A model generated the notes under the pieces. That model saw only the letters and a program-made list of their open reading frames with translations. It had not been told where the DNA came from and made no database searches. The position numbers and the translations under genes are program-made. A stretch of 60,663 nt of DNA from JBBQWS01 sp038210415. Its GTDB lineage: Bacteria; Actinomycetota; Actinomycetes; Prado026. The stretch covers positions 1 to 60,663 of the forward strand of contig JBBQWS010000015.1 in the NCBI GenBank assembly GCA_038210415.1. The letters run 5' to 3'. Positions 1 through 7,662 of the stretch are shown here, piece after piece; positions within the stretch are counted from its first letter, which is position 1; each line of letters opens with the position of its first letter.

Positions 1-967
1 CGTCGAGGCAGCGCAACTCCAGCGGGCCACGGGCGCGGACCGGAGGGAAGAGAGTCGTCAGGTGGTAGGCCAAGTCGCCGACAGAGGGCGCCTCCAGATC
101 GGGGAAGAATCGGAAGGCACCTTTCACCCAGTCTCGGAAGGTCATCGATCGCGGTGCAGTCCAGTCGCCTCCAGGGCGTCGAATCAACAGAACCTGCGCG
201 TCCAGCGCGTAGCGGGCATACGTTTCGCGATGGTCAGCTATCGCCTGCCGGCGAGTGGGGGCTGATGACTCGACCACGCGTTGGGCCGACTTGGTCCTCG
301 ACGGGTCCATGCCTTGCCACGCAGCCTGCCGCCCGCTCTTCCACCCGGTTCTTCGTCCGCACGCATACGGAGAGTTCGCGAAAGCCGCGATGAGCGCCGG
401 CGCCACGGCATGGAGCAGGTCCCAGCGATCGGCCATGTCTCCATCGCCAGAGAGCGAGCCATGCCCAGCCTCGACCGTGGTCTGGACGGCTGCCGTCGAA
501 CACATCATGGTCCGCCCGCCGACCCCCCACTCGCTCAAGTGCCGCTCCATCGCGACGTAGCGAGGGTGATGCAGGACGCGATGGGGGGAACGCAGCGGAT
601 CGAGGCCAGTACCGAGCAACACGAGCCCATCGGCGGCGAGGCTGGTTCGGAGTACGGCCAGGTCGGCGGTCGCAGCGGTCAGGACGGAAGTCAGAGAAGG
701 GGCCACCGAGGTGCTCAGCTCGACTTGGCCACCGGGCTCAAAACTCAGACTGCCCCCGGATGGCAACGGCGGGAGGGAGCCAAGGCGACGCTCGACAATC
801 CGATGGTCGACAGTGAGGGACCAGTCAGCATGCTCGGCGACCACGAATTCGAGCTCGAGACCGACTTGCCCGGGCGGGCCGGTCCTGAAGCAGGTTCTCG
901 CGATGTAAGCCTCGGCGGCGGCTTCGCTCAGTGGGGCCTCGGGATCGCAGAGCATGGTCTCGGTCAC
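1..967 (-). CDS. egtA: Glutamate-cysteine ligase EgtA, ergothioneine pathway (3' part off window)
   Basis: It would join glutamate and cysteine to gamma-glutamylcysteine, the sulfur donor for ergothioneine in actinobacteria. I translated the minus strand from a GTG at 967, which has AAGGAGA a few bases upstream. About 322 residues are visible before the window edge; an ATG four codons in (955) is the alternative start. Family signs are LELEFVVAEH near the N terminus, the glycine/acid stretch around FEPGGQVELSTSVAPS, and CSTAAVQTTVEAG in the middle, which fit the GCS2 (plant/EgtA-type) ligase fold. Other egt genes would be expected beyond the left edge. An ordinary gamma-glutamylcysteine ligase of the same family is the alternative, but in actinomycetes EgtA is the usual member. 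Confidence 0.85.
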   Translation of the reverse strand, partial: MTETMLCDPEAPLSEAAAEAYIARTCFRTGPPGQVGLELEFVVAEHADWSLTVDHRIVERRLGSLPPLPSGGSLSFEPGGQVELSTSVAPSLTSVLTAATADLAVLRTSLAADGLVLLGTGLDPLRSPHRVLHHPRYVAMERHLSEWGVGGRTMMCSTAAVQTTVEAGHGSLSGDGDMADRWDLLHAVAPALIAAFANSPYACGRRTGWKSGRQAAWQGMDPSRTKSAQRVVESSAPTRRQAIADHRETYARYALDAQVLLIRRPGGDWTAPRSMTFRDWVKGAFRFFPDLEAPSVGDLAYHLTTLFPPVRARGPLELRCLD

Positions 968-1020
968 GATGTCTCCTTTCGTGTCGTCGGCGAGCCCTTC
1001 AACGCCCGGGAGCCGCCTCG

Positions 1021-1746
1021 TCATCTGGATGCGTGGGGGTAGGGCGCCCCGACGATCCAGCCGCCGATCTGCGCAGGCTCCTCCGCAGCGCGCACGATGC
1101 TGACCGGATCGTCTACACGGACGGTGCCGGGCCGGATGACCCAGCAGTTCAGAGCCAGCTCGCCACCGAAGACGTCGCGAATCCGCCTGAGGACAGTGCG
1201 GTCCTGCTCGCCATTGTCCGGGTCGATCGTCGTGACGACGCAGCGCTGCCGGACGGAGTGCACGCCGATCAGCGCCTCACCGATTGCGAGGGCGCGTCCG
1301 GGTAGCTGCGGTTCGAGGTCGGCGCCCACCCCGGCTAGAACGATGTTGGGGCGAAGGCGCCGGACGTCGTGTCCGAAGCGCTCTACCGCGCCGTCGGTAG
1401 CCACGAGCAAGTTCAGAATGTCGAACCGCTGCGGGCTGTTGTCGGCCACCAGGTGAGCGCCCTCTGGGCCGTGCTCCGCGATGATCTGCGCCGCCCGTTT
1501 GGAGTCCCATGGGTGGCCGTCCACACGAGGAACACCGCCGGGGCCGGTCGACGCCGACACCGTGAGCAGACCGTGCCGGGTCCGCCCGGTCAGCGGCCCG
1601 CGAGGGCCGGCTACGTGGACGATGCGGTCACCGGGAATCCCGCCTGAGGTCAGGTCGGCCGATAGGAGCGCTTCACCCCCGAGCGACTTGACGGGATACC
1701 GCCACAACTGTGAGACCCATACGCCGTTCAACGCTGCCTCCCGCAT
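1021..1746 (-). CDS. MOSC-domain protein with N-terminal beta-barrel
   Basis: The protein has 241 residues. An N-terminal MOSC beta-barrel is recognised by VSQLWRYPVKSLGGEAL, and the C-terminal MOSC domain carries RPNIVLAG and the cysteine segment RQRCVVTTIDP. MOSC proteins handle molybdenum cofactor or sulfur chemistry, as in Moco sulfurase C-terminal domains and mARC/YcbX-type reductases. The substrate here cannot be told. The gene lies about 100 bp downstream of an orphan zinc-finger gene and a MOSC-reductase fusion on the same strand, so all three may share a transcript. The first 7 residues may be extra, because conserved similarity begins at VWVSQLW. Confidence 0.8.
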   Translation of the reverse strand: MREAALNGVWVSQLWRYPVKSLGGEALLSADLTSGGIPGDRIVHVAGPRGPLTGRTRHGLLTVSASTGPGGVPRVDGHPWDSKRAAQIIAEHGPEGAHLVADNSPQRFDILNLLVATDGAVERFGHDVRRLRPNIVLAGVGADLEPQLPGRALAIGEALIGVHSVRQRCVVTTIDPDNGEQDRTVLRRIRDVFGGELALNCWVIRPGTVRVDDPVSIVRAAEEPAQIGGWIVGAPYPHASR

Positions 1747-1848
1747 GGTCGTCTCGTTGAGGGGGCGGACGCCCGTCGCAGGGTTGGTGTCGACAGGTGA
1801 CGGTGTCTTACGTTCGCTGCCGGTATTTCCCTCGGCGACTCACCGGCC

Positions 1849-2088
1849 CTACTGGAACTCGCGGCCCGGTTCGCCGAATGCCCGCGCGGCCTCGATCAGC
1901 CCGAGGTGGTCGGCGCGACAGGCCGAGCAGGCGCGCAGGTGTGCGGCTAACCCGGGATGGGCACGCTCTGGCTCACCGCCCGCCACCTCCTGATCGACAT
2001 AGTGGTGCAGGACCTCGAACCCCGCGGCGCACCCGGCATCGATCGGGCCGGCCGCCAGCAGCTGGTCAACGTCTGAGACATCATTCAT
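1849..2088 (-). CDS. ZAS-type zinc-finger protein (orphan anti-sigma-like)
   Basis: This small protein of 79 residues begins MNDVSDVDQLL. It has the zinc anti-sigma signature H-x3-C-x2-C in AAHLRACSACRADH, preceded by a conserved VLHHYVDQE helix and GGEP...HPG. It is one of three paralogues in this window (also at 6333-6581 and 12260-12499). The other two sit directly behind sigma-factor genes. This copy instead follows the MOSC-ferredoxin fusion gene by 49 bp, with no sigma gene. The open frame extends upstream to 2184, but the paralogues support the start at 2088; no strong Shine-Dalgarno sequence is visible. It probably binds zinc and may sense thiol oxidation; partner unknown. Confidence 0.75.
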   Translation of the reverse strand: MNDVSDVDQLLAAGPIDAGCAAGFEVLHHYVDQEVAGGEPERAHPGLAAHLRACSACRADHLGLIEAARAFGEPGREFQ

Positions 2089-2137
2089 AAGGAAACCGAG
2101 ACAGTACTTCGCTGACCAGTGACGGCTCTTCCCCGCC

Positions 2138-3940
2138 TCACAAGTCGAGGACCACTTCGTCGGCCGGGACACTGCAGCAGACAAGAACTCGGCCCGGTGC
2201 GGGCAGATCCACAGGGGCGGGCTCGTAGGTCACCTGCCCGGCAAGGAGTCCGACCTCGCAGGTATGGCAGACGCCGGTCCTACAAGACCAGCGGGTCGGT
2301 ACATCGCAAGCCTCAGCGAGCTCGAGGACGCTCGTGAGTCCCTGCCGCCAGGGCACGGTGAGACCGCTGCGGGCGAAGGTGACGGCTGGCCCGGTCCCTG
2401 GCTCGCCGAGTGGTGGATGGGCGGGCACGACGGGCCCGGCCGCGATGCCAGGCGTCATCGCCACACCGCCGCCGAACCGCTCAGTGTGGACCTGCTCGGG
2501 GTCAAGCCCGAAGCGGGTCAGACCAGATCGGACGTCGTCCATGAAGACCTGGGGACCGCAAATGTACGCTCGAGCGTGGGTGGGAATGGGCAGGCCAACG
2601 AGGAAGTCCGCCGTGAGTCGCCCCAGGTGCGTGAAGTCCCGTCCGCGTTCCTCGGTGGGCAGAGGTGCGCTGTGGCAGATCTCGCTGTGATGGTTCGAGA
2701 GCTGGGCGAGCAACGACTCGACCTCCCCGGCGAACACGTGCTCAGCGCTGCTCCGAGCCCCGTGCAACCACCAGACCTCCCGCGTCGTACCGGCCTCGGC
2801 GAGCGCATGCAGCATCGACAGCAGCGGGGTCACCCCGATGCCGGCCGAAACCAGCAGGATCGGGTCGGGGTCGCCGTCGAGCACGAACGTGCCGCGAGGC
2901 GCCGACAGGTGGACGATTGTGCCGCGGTGGACGTTGGCGTGCACGTACCGGCTGAAGGTCCCGTCTGGCTCTCGCTTCACGCTCACGCGGTACACCGACG
3001 ACTTCGGTGATCCAGACAGCGAGTAGCTGCGCACAGACGGCGGCCGTCCGTCTCCAAGGTCCAGACTCAGGGCCACGAACTGACCTGGTTTGGGAGTGGG
3101 GAGAGCCGGGCCTTCGGTCGCCGTGAGCACGACCGAGACCACGTCATCGGTCTCGGCAATGACCTCCACGACGCGCATCTGCCTGAAGCCCGACCAGGCG
3201 GGGAGCCCCTCGCCCGGTCCGCTCAGTCCGACGTTCCCGGTGGACCCTTCTCCGGCGGCCAGGAGAGCTTTGAACGACTCCTGCCAGCCGGGGCTCAGAG
3301 CCCGAATCTGGAGGGCTCGATCGAGGTCCACTCGGTCGTGACCGGGCAAGTACAACAATGCGTCGATAGTCGCGACCGACATCCGCTCCGCGCCCGATGC
3401 CACCTTGACGATCGCGTTGCCTGCCTCAACGAGTCCCTCGCGGAGCACACGAAAGTAGAACCCTGGCCGTCGGTGCGACACCATGAGTGCCGGCAGCTGG
3501 GGCTCCGAAAGGCGCAGCCCAACGCGGTAGCAGGTTACTCGCGGCTGGCTCACTTCGAAGAGCGCATCGCCGATCTGGTACTGGTCGCCGATACAGACCT
3601 CGGCGTCGGGAAGCCCGTCGACGGTGAAGTTCTCGCCGAACTGCCCGTCCTCGAAGTCGTCGCGAGAGAACTGCGCCTGCCAATGAGCGTAGGAGTCAAG
3701 CTGGTAGACGAGGACGGCTCGATGAGGTCCTCCGTGGCCGGCGAGGTCGCCCTGCCGGTCCCCTTCAAGGTTTGCCGCCCGCACCATGACCGGCCCAGCG
3801 ACAGATCGCTTCCACACAGCCGTACGGACAATACGTCCGCGCCAGTCAACATCGCGGGGAAGTCCGACATTGACGGCGACGAGCCTTCCGACCAGCACGG
3901 CGAGCTCCGGGCCGCCGGCAGCGGGCGTGATCCCGGTCAT
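2138..3940 (-). CDS. Three-part MOSC / FAD-NAD(P) reductase / [2Fe-2S] ferredoxin fusion
   Basis: A 600-residue fusion. Residues about 15-230 form a YiiM-like MOSC domain with its helical tail (GHGGPHRAVLVYQLDSYAHW, FGENFTVDGL). Residues about 255-490 form a ferredoxin-NADP reductase-like module, with RSYSLSG for flavin and SAGIGVTPLLSML plus YICGPQVFM for nicotinamide. Residues about 520-600 are a plant-type ferredoxin with Cys553, Cys558, Cys561 and Cys588 or 589. The protein likely carries electrons from NAD(P)H to a molybdenum or N-hydroxylated substrate site, as proposed for this architecture. The start codon overlaps the stop of the FMN-reductase gene by 4 bases (ATGA), implying translational coupling and a shared flavin/redox role. 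Confidence 0.88.
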   Translation of the reverse strand: MTGITPAAGGPELAVLVGRLVAVNVGLPRDVDWRGRIVRTAVWKRSVAGPVMVRAANLEGDRQGDLAGHGGPHRAVLVYQLDSYAHWQAQFSRDDFEDGQFGENFTVDGLPDAEVCIGDQYQIGDALFEVSQPRVTCYRVGLRLSEPQLPALMVSHRRPGFYFRVLREGLVEAGNAIVKVASGAERMSVATIDALLYLPGHDRVDLDRALQIRALSPGWQESFKALLAAGEGSTGNVGLSGPGEGLPAWSGFRQMRVVEVIAETDDVVSVVLTATEGPALPTPKPGQFVALSLDLGDGRPPSVRSYSLSGSPKSSVYRVSVKREPDGTFSRYVHANVHRGTIVHLSAPRGTFVLDGDPDPILLVSAGIGVTPLLSMLHALAEAGTTREVWWLHGARSSAEHVFAGEVESLLAQLSNHHSEICHSAPLPTEERGRDFTHLGRLTADFLVGLPIPTHARAYICGPQVFMDDVRSGLTRFGLDPEQVHTERFGGGVAMTPGIAAGPVVPAHPPLGEPGTGPAVTFARSGLTVPWRQGLTSVLELAEACDVPTRWSCRTGVCHTCEVGLLAGQVTYEPAPVDLPAPGRVLVCCSVPADEVVLDL

Positions 3941-4338
3941 GGCGAGGCGGTCTCTCGTGTCTTGCGCCCGCGCACAGCGCCATCGACATGACGCGACAAG
4001 GCCTCAAGGATGTCCACTTCCCCGGAGCGAAACTGACCGCCGCCGACGGTCCAGTCCAGCAGGTTCTCGAAACTTCCCGGAAGGGTGCCGGGGTGCTCGG
4101 GCGTGCAGATGAGGACCCCGGCAGCCCATGAGATCTGCTCGCGCAGACCCGTCATCGCAGGCGGGAGCGGGTCGTGGTCATCCTCGGGGTTGAACGCGGG
4201 CAAGCCAGCGAGGTCGTCGAGCAGCCTCGTCTCGATCCAGTCCGGCGACACGGCGATAGCGGTGCGCAGGGCGGCCCTGTTGGACGAGGCGCGGCGGGTG
4301 CTACCGGTGATCAGCAACACCCGGACGAGTGGCGTCAT
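3937..4338 (-). CDS. NAD(P)H-dependent FMN reductase-like protein, shortened
   Basis: The flavodoxin-like fold is recognisable from LLITGSTRRASSNRAAL (FMN phosphate loop) and from ICTPEHPGTLPGSFENLLDW, the conserved flavin-contact segment. At 133 residues it is clearly shorter than the roughly 180 usual for the family. After DWTVGGGQF the sequence jumps to what looks like the extreme C-terminal helix, so about 45 residues (the beta-strand and loop after the LKN/LDW helix) appear to be missing in frame. The stop overlaps the start of the MOSC-reductase gene, so the pair is still organised as an operon. It may be inactive, or it may act only as a flavin-binding subunit. Confidence 0.7.
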   Translation of the reverse strand: MTPLVRVLLITGSTRRASSNRAALRTAIAVSPDWIETRLLDDLAGLPAFNPEDDHDPLPPAMTGLREQISWAAGVLICTPEHPGTLPGSFENLLDWTVGGGQFRSGEVDILEALSRHVDGAVRGRKTRETASP

Positions 4339-4394
4339 TGCTGCTCCTCTCGTTGTGGCCGTGCCCAGTCAAGCAGAGCCACGGGGCGCGGGGC

Positions 4395-4976
4395 TCAGCG
4401 CGCGAGGATCGTCTCGATGGCGATCTCGATCGTGATCTCCTTGCTGACGAGCAGTCCGCCGGTCTCCAGGACCGCGTTCCAGGTCAGGCCGAATTCCTCG
4501 CGGTCGATCTTCGCCCTTGCGGAGAACACCGCGCGGTCCGCGCCCCATGGGTCCCGTGCGTAGCCCTCGTAGACAACCTCGAGCGCAACGGGGCGGGACA
4601 CGCCGTGGATTGTCAGGATCCCCTGGACGACCCCAACCTCTCCCTGCCAGTCCACTGAGGTGCTGTGGTACGTGGCTGTCGGGTAGGTATCGACGTCGAA
4701 CATCTCCGCGGACCGGAGATGCCTGTCACGGGTCTCGTCGCCGGAGCTAACGCTGGCGACATTGATGGTCACCTCGACCGTCGAGTCGGATGGCTCCTCG
4801 GCCACGTGGACCGTACCTGCCACGTCGGTGAAGCGGCCGCGGACCTTGGTCAGCATCATGTGCCGACCGGTGAATGCGACGTCCGCGTGGCTTGGGTCGA
4901 TGAGCCAGTCTCCGTGGGAGGGCAGACGGGCCTGTCCGATACGTCGAGTCGGTCCTGATGACATCGTGCTGCTCAT
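4395..4976 (-). CDS. YceI-family lipid/isoprenoid-binding protein
   Basis: 193 residues with the YceI lipocalin-like pattern: GDWLIDPSHADVAFTGRHMMLTKVRGRF, then TVEVTINVASVSSGDETRDRHLRSAEMFD, and ILTIHGVSRPVALEV near the end. YceI proteins bind long isoprenoid or quinone-like lipids, and the family is often stress-induced. The start at 4976 is chosen because GGAG stands at the right distance upstream (AAAAGGAGATCGTC); the longer open frame to 5315 overlaps the hydrolase gene. No signal peptide is seen, so it is probably cytoplasmic, as in many actinobacterial members. It lies 105 bp downstream of the hydrolase gene on the same strand. Confidence 0.88.
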   Translation of the reverse strand: MSSTMSSGPTRRIGQARLPSHGDWLIDPSHADVAFTGRHMMLTKVRGRFTDVAGTVHVAEEPSDSTVEVTINVASVSSGDETRDRHLRSAEMFDVDTYPTATYHSTSVDWQGEVGVVQGILTIHGVSRPVALEVVYEGYARDPWGADRAVFSARAKIDREEFGLTWNAVLETGGLLVSKEITIEIAIETILAR

Positions 4977-5080
4977 GACGATCTCCTTTTCTTGCCTTTG
5001 TCGAAGGGATTTCGCCGACCTGCTGGTGGGTCGGGAAGCCCGGTCGCCGGGCTGGCGCCCGGGCGCCCCGTACCTGGCAC

Positions 5081-5965
5081 CTAACCGACTGAGGGCGAGC
5101 TGGCGCGCACCCGGGAGTCGTAGAACGTGACGATTCCGTCGGCGATGACGTCGAGGTTGTCCTCGACGGCGAAATGCCCCGAGTCGAGGCGGACCAGCTC
5201 GGCGTCCGGTAGGTCGCGCAGGTAGGCCTCGCCGCCGGCGGGTGTGAAGAAGATGTCGCCCTGGCCCCAGAAGATCAGCGTGAGCGGCTGCCTCTCGCGC
5301 AGCGACGACTGCCACGTGTCGTAGAGGGCCGCGTTAGTCCGGTAGTCGTAGAAGAGGTCGAGCTGAACCCGGTGCGCGTGGGGGCGAGCCAGGAAGAAGA
5401 GGTCAGTGTTCCAGTTGTCCGGACTGATCTTGCTGGGATCCGGGTGGCCGGTGGTGTAGATGGCTTTGACGGTCTCGGGAAGGAGGAATGCCTCGAGCGC
5501 GGCCTCGTTCGCGGCGCTGCGGTCGACCCAGAGCGCGTGCCGTATCCCGTCCCACGCCTCGGTGAATCCCTCTTCGTAGGTGTTGGCGTTCTGGATGACC
5601 TGCCACTGCAGCCAGTCCGGGTGGTTGGCGATGAGGCGGTTACCGATGGGACCGCCGTAGTCCTGCATGAAGATGCCCATGGGCCCGGTGAAGCCCACCT
5701 GGTCCAGGAGTCCCTGGACGACCTCGGCGAGGTGGTCAAACGTGTAGTCCCATGTCGCCGGGTGCGGCATCTCGGTGTTGCCGAATCCCGGGTAGTCCGG
5801 CGAGAGGACGTGGAACTTCTTGGCCAACGCGGGGATGAGGTTCCGGAACTGGTGCGAGGAGGCGGGGAATCCGCCCAGCAGAAGCAGCTTGGGGTTCGCC
5901 GGATCGCCCGCCTGCCGGTAGAAGACGTCCAGCCCCTGAACCTTGGCCGAGTGAAACGTGGTCAT
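5081..5965 (-). CDS. Alpha/beta hydrolase, haloalkane dehalogenase / epoxide hydrolase type
   Basis: 294 residues. The oxyanion segment is LGGFPASSHQFRNLIP. The nucleophile elbow GIFMQDYGGPIG puts an aspartate in the nucleophile position, the hallmark of haloalkane dehalogenases and epoxide hydrolases rather than esterases. The catalytic histidine is in DSGHFAVED near the C terminus. The start at 5965 has GGAGG five bases upstream; the frame extends to 6076 without an RBS. It probably detoxifies a small electrophile or ester. It heads the hydrolase-YceI-FMN reductase-MOSC fusion train downstream of a sigma/ZAS pair. Confidence 0.88.
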   Translation of the reverse strand: MTTFHSAKVQGLDVFYRQAGDPANPKLLLLGGFPASSHQFRNLIPALAKKFHVLSPDYPGFGNTEMPHPATWDYTFDHLAEVVQGLLDQVGFTGPMGIFMQDYGGPIGNRLIANHPDWLQWQVIQNANTYEEGFTEAWDGIRHALWVDRSAANEAALEAFLLPETVKAIYTTGHPDPSKISPDNWNTDLFFLARPHAHRVQLDLFYDYRTNAALYDTWQSSLRERQPLTLIFWGQGDIFFTPAGGEAYLRDLPDAELVRLDSGHFAVEDNLDVIADGIVTFYDSRVRASSPSVG

Positions 5966-6332
5966 GGATACCTCCGGATTGGGTGCGGCCAGCCGGGCGG
6001 CTGCTCTGGCAGGTCGCTTGGGATGCGTCGCTGGTTTGGCATCGGCGTCTGTCCCGTTCTTACCCCCGGGGAGCAAGAATCCATCGGGATCGTTTCCCGG
6101 TCCTGCGGGGTCGAGTCGAGAGCGTCATCAGGGCCAGGTCGCGCCGGCTGAGACGCTCCTCGACCGCCGCCGGAGATGGCTTGCCAAGCGCCGTGGGATT
6201 GACCGAGGTGCTCATCGCGAGGACCTTCCGCTCAGGGACGCCATCACAGGCGGCGTGTCTGAGCGTTGGCGTCGGCGGCTGGCGCCGTCTTACCCGAAAG
6301 CTCGCTCGAGAGGCTGCCCACGACCTGCTGCA
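5966..6332. other. Intergenic region between hydrolase and ZAS genes
   Basis: 367 bases without a supported gene. It must hold the promoter of the minus-strand hydrolase train. Open frames here are shadows with arginine/serine-rich translations and no recognisable domain. I could not pick a promoter with confidence. Confidence 0.5.
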
Positions 6333-6581
6333 CTACTCAGGCGCGGTCCCGGGTCTGGCGTCACCGAACTTTTCCGCGGCTTCGAGCAAGCCGAGGTAGT
6401 CCTCACGGCATGCGGGACAGCTCAGCAGGTGCGCGGCAACCCCCGGGTTCGATAGGGCCGGGTCGCCACCGCAGAGCTGTTCGTCGACGTATTCATGCAA
6501 GACCTCGAACACCGCGTCGCAGCCTGGGTCGGACAGCATCGCCGCCAACGCTGCTTCCAGGTCTCCGTCACCCTTCATCAC
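6333..6581 (-). CDS. ZAS-type zinc-finger anti-sigma-like protein, sigma partner intact
   Basis: 82 residues with the H-x3-C-x2-C motif in AAHLLSCPACREDY and the shared framework CDAVFEVLHEYVDEQLCGGDP. It is paralogous to the proteins at 1849-2088 and 12260-12499. Its ATG overlaps the stop of the upstream sigma-factor gene by 4 bases (ATGA), the classic arrangement for a sigma factor and its cognate zinc anti-sigma protein. By family it should bind one zinc ion and hold the sigma factor inactive until thiol oxidation or another signal releases it. It is very small and mostly the zinc module, so partner binding must use these helices. Confidence 0.82.
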   Translation of the reverse strand: MMKGDGDLEAALAAMLSDPGCDAVFEVLHEYVDEQLCGGDPALSNPGVAAHLLSCPACREDYLGLLEAAEKFGDARPGTAPE

Positions 6582-7234
6582 GTCCCAGACATTGAGTACG
6601 GCCGCGCGTACCCGGCCGCCAGCAAGCTCACACGGAGCTTGCGCCGGGCGTCGAAGAGTGTCTTGTACACGGCGTTACGGCTGACACCCAGTTCGCGGGC
6701 GAAGGCATCCATCGGAACTTCGTTCAAGGCGATTGCAACGAACACTCGACGCTGCAGGCTCGTGAGATCGTGGTCGATGGCTCGTCGGAGGGCGGCGAAC
6801 AACTCGCGCTGCTCACCGTGGGTTTCCGGAGAGTCGACCAGCGCGGGCAACTGCTCCCACGCTTCGTCGTCCCAGGTGGCGCGCCGCTCTCGCCAGAAAT
6901 GGCGTCCCATCTTTGTCGACACCTCGAACATCACGAACTTGAAGGCCCAGGTCGTGAAACGGCTCTCACCTCGGAACCCTGCCACCTTCGCCCGGATCGC
7001 CATCAGCGCATCGTCGGTGGCCTGTTGAGCAACATCCTCAAGTTCAGGTCCCCGCAACTGCAGCGAGCCGGCGCGACGGGCGACCTCATGACGAGCCACC
7101 CGGAGCAGCACCGCGTGCAAGGTGGCAACGCAGTCTTCGTGGGCGTTGCCGGACGCTCGAAGCCCATCGACCCAGGCCGCTGAGATCGCGTCGAGCCCTA
7201 CCGTGTGCGCCAGCGAGCCGGGGGCTCCCGTCAT
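6578..7234 (-). CDS. RNA polymerase sigma factor (ECF-like)
   Basis: 218 residues. Region 2 is in LEDVAQQATDDALMAIRAKVAGFRGESRFTTWAFKFVMFEV, where the W-A-x-K-F stretch matches the region 2.3/2.4 helix. Region 4 is LTSLQRRVFVAIALNEVPMDAFARELGVSRNAVYKTLFDARRKLR, a helix-turn-helix that recognises the -35 element. It is co-translated with the ZAS protein that follows. A close paralogue, now broken, sits at 12489-12873. The stress genes just downstream on the same strand are natural target candidates, but I found no certain promoter motif to prove it. Confidence 0.88.
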   Translation of the reverse strand: MTGAPGSLAHTVGLDAISAAWVDGLRASGNAHEDCVATLHAVLLRVARHEVARRAGSLQLRGPELEDVAQQATDDALMAIRAKVAGFRGESRFTTWAFKFVMFEVSTKMGRHFWRERRATWDDEAWEQLPALVDSPETHGEQRELFAALRRAIDHDLTSLQRRVFVAIALNEVPMDAFARELGVSRNAVYKTLFDARRKLRVSLLAAGYARPYSMSGT

Positions 7235-7500
7235 GACCGCGAACCGCCAGCCGGCCAGTGGCCTCGCTTGACGAACCGAAGTGATCGCGGCGTGTCGAAC
7301 GGACGGTGCCGGTGCATGATTTGCTGGACGGGGCGCCGTACGGGAGTAACATCGCCCATCATGGCGATCCTCTCGTCTGTAGGTCGGCCATGCACCTTCT
7401 CATCGACCGCGTGCGCCGTCGGCTGCGCGGCGGTCGACCCGAGGTCGGCCCCAGTCCGGGCTGGCGCGCCGACCACTCTCACATCGTTCATGGCGAGCAC
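7231..7500 (-). CDS. Possible small protein upstream of sigma gene (uncertain)
   Basis: An 89-codon frame whose stop overlaps the sigma-factor ATG by 4 bases. That overlap is the only argument for it being real. It contains MMGDVTPVRRPVQQIMHRHR, which faintly resembles the start of a CBS domain, but the rest shows no domain and the composition is like non-coding high-GC DNA. The alternative is that this stretch and the bases up to 7662 are only the divergent promoter region between the sigma gene and the LuxR gene. Confidence 0.2.
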   Translation of the reverse strand: MLAMNDVRVVGAPARTGADLGSTAAQPTAHAVDEKVHGRPTDERIAMMGDVTPVRRPVQQIMHRHRPFDTPRSLRFVKRGHWPAGGSRS

Positions 7501-7662
7501 AGTAGGTCGACTCCGCCCCTTGTAGGCGTCCGCAACGTTGTCCCAGGTCCGAAGTCACCCGGGTGAGATTTTCCGGCGACGTGGTGGACGGGCGTCCGGC
7601 AGACGGCGATGCTGAGACGGATCTGCCCGGCACCCCCGGGCCTAACCCTGAGAAGGTGAGCC

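Noticed and set aside
281..1042. A 253-codon plus-strand frame at the left end
   Set aside because: It is the antisense of egtA, with low-complexity composition and no domain, while the minus frame shows clear ligase motifs.
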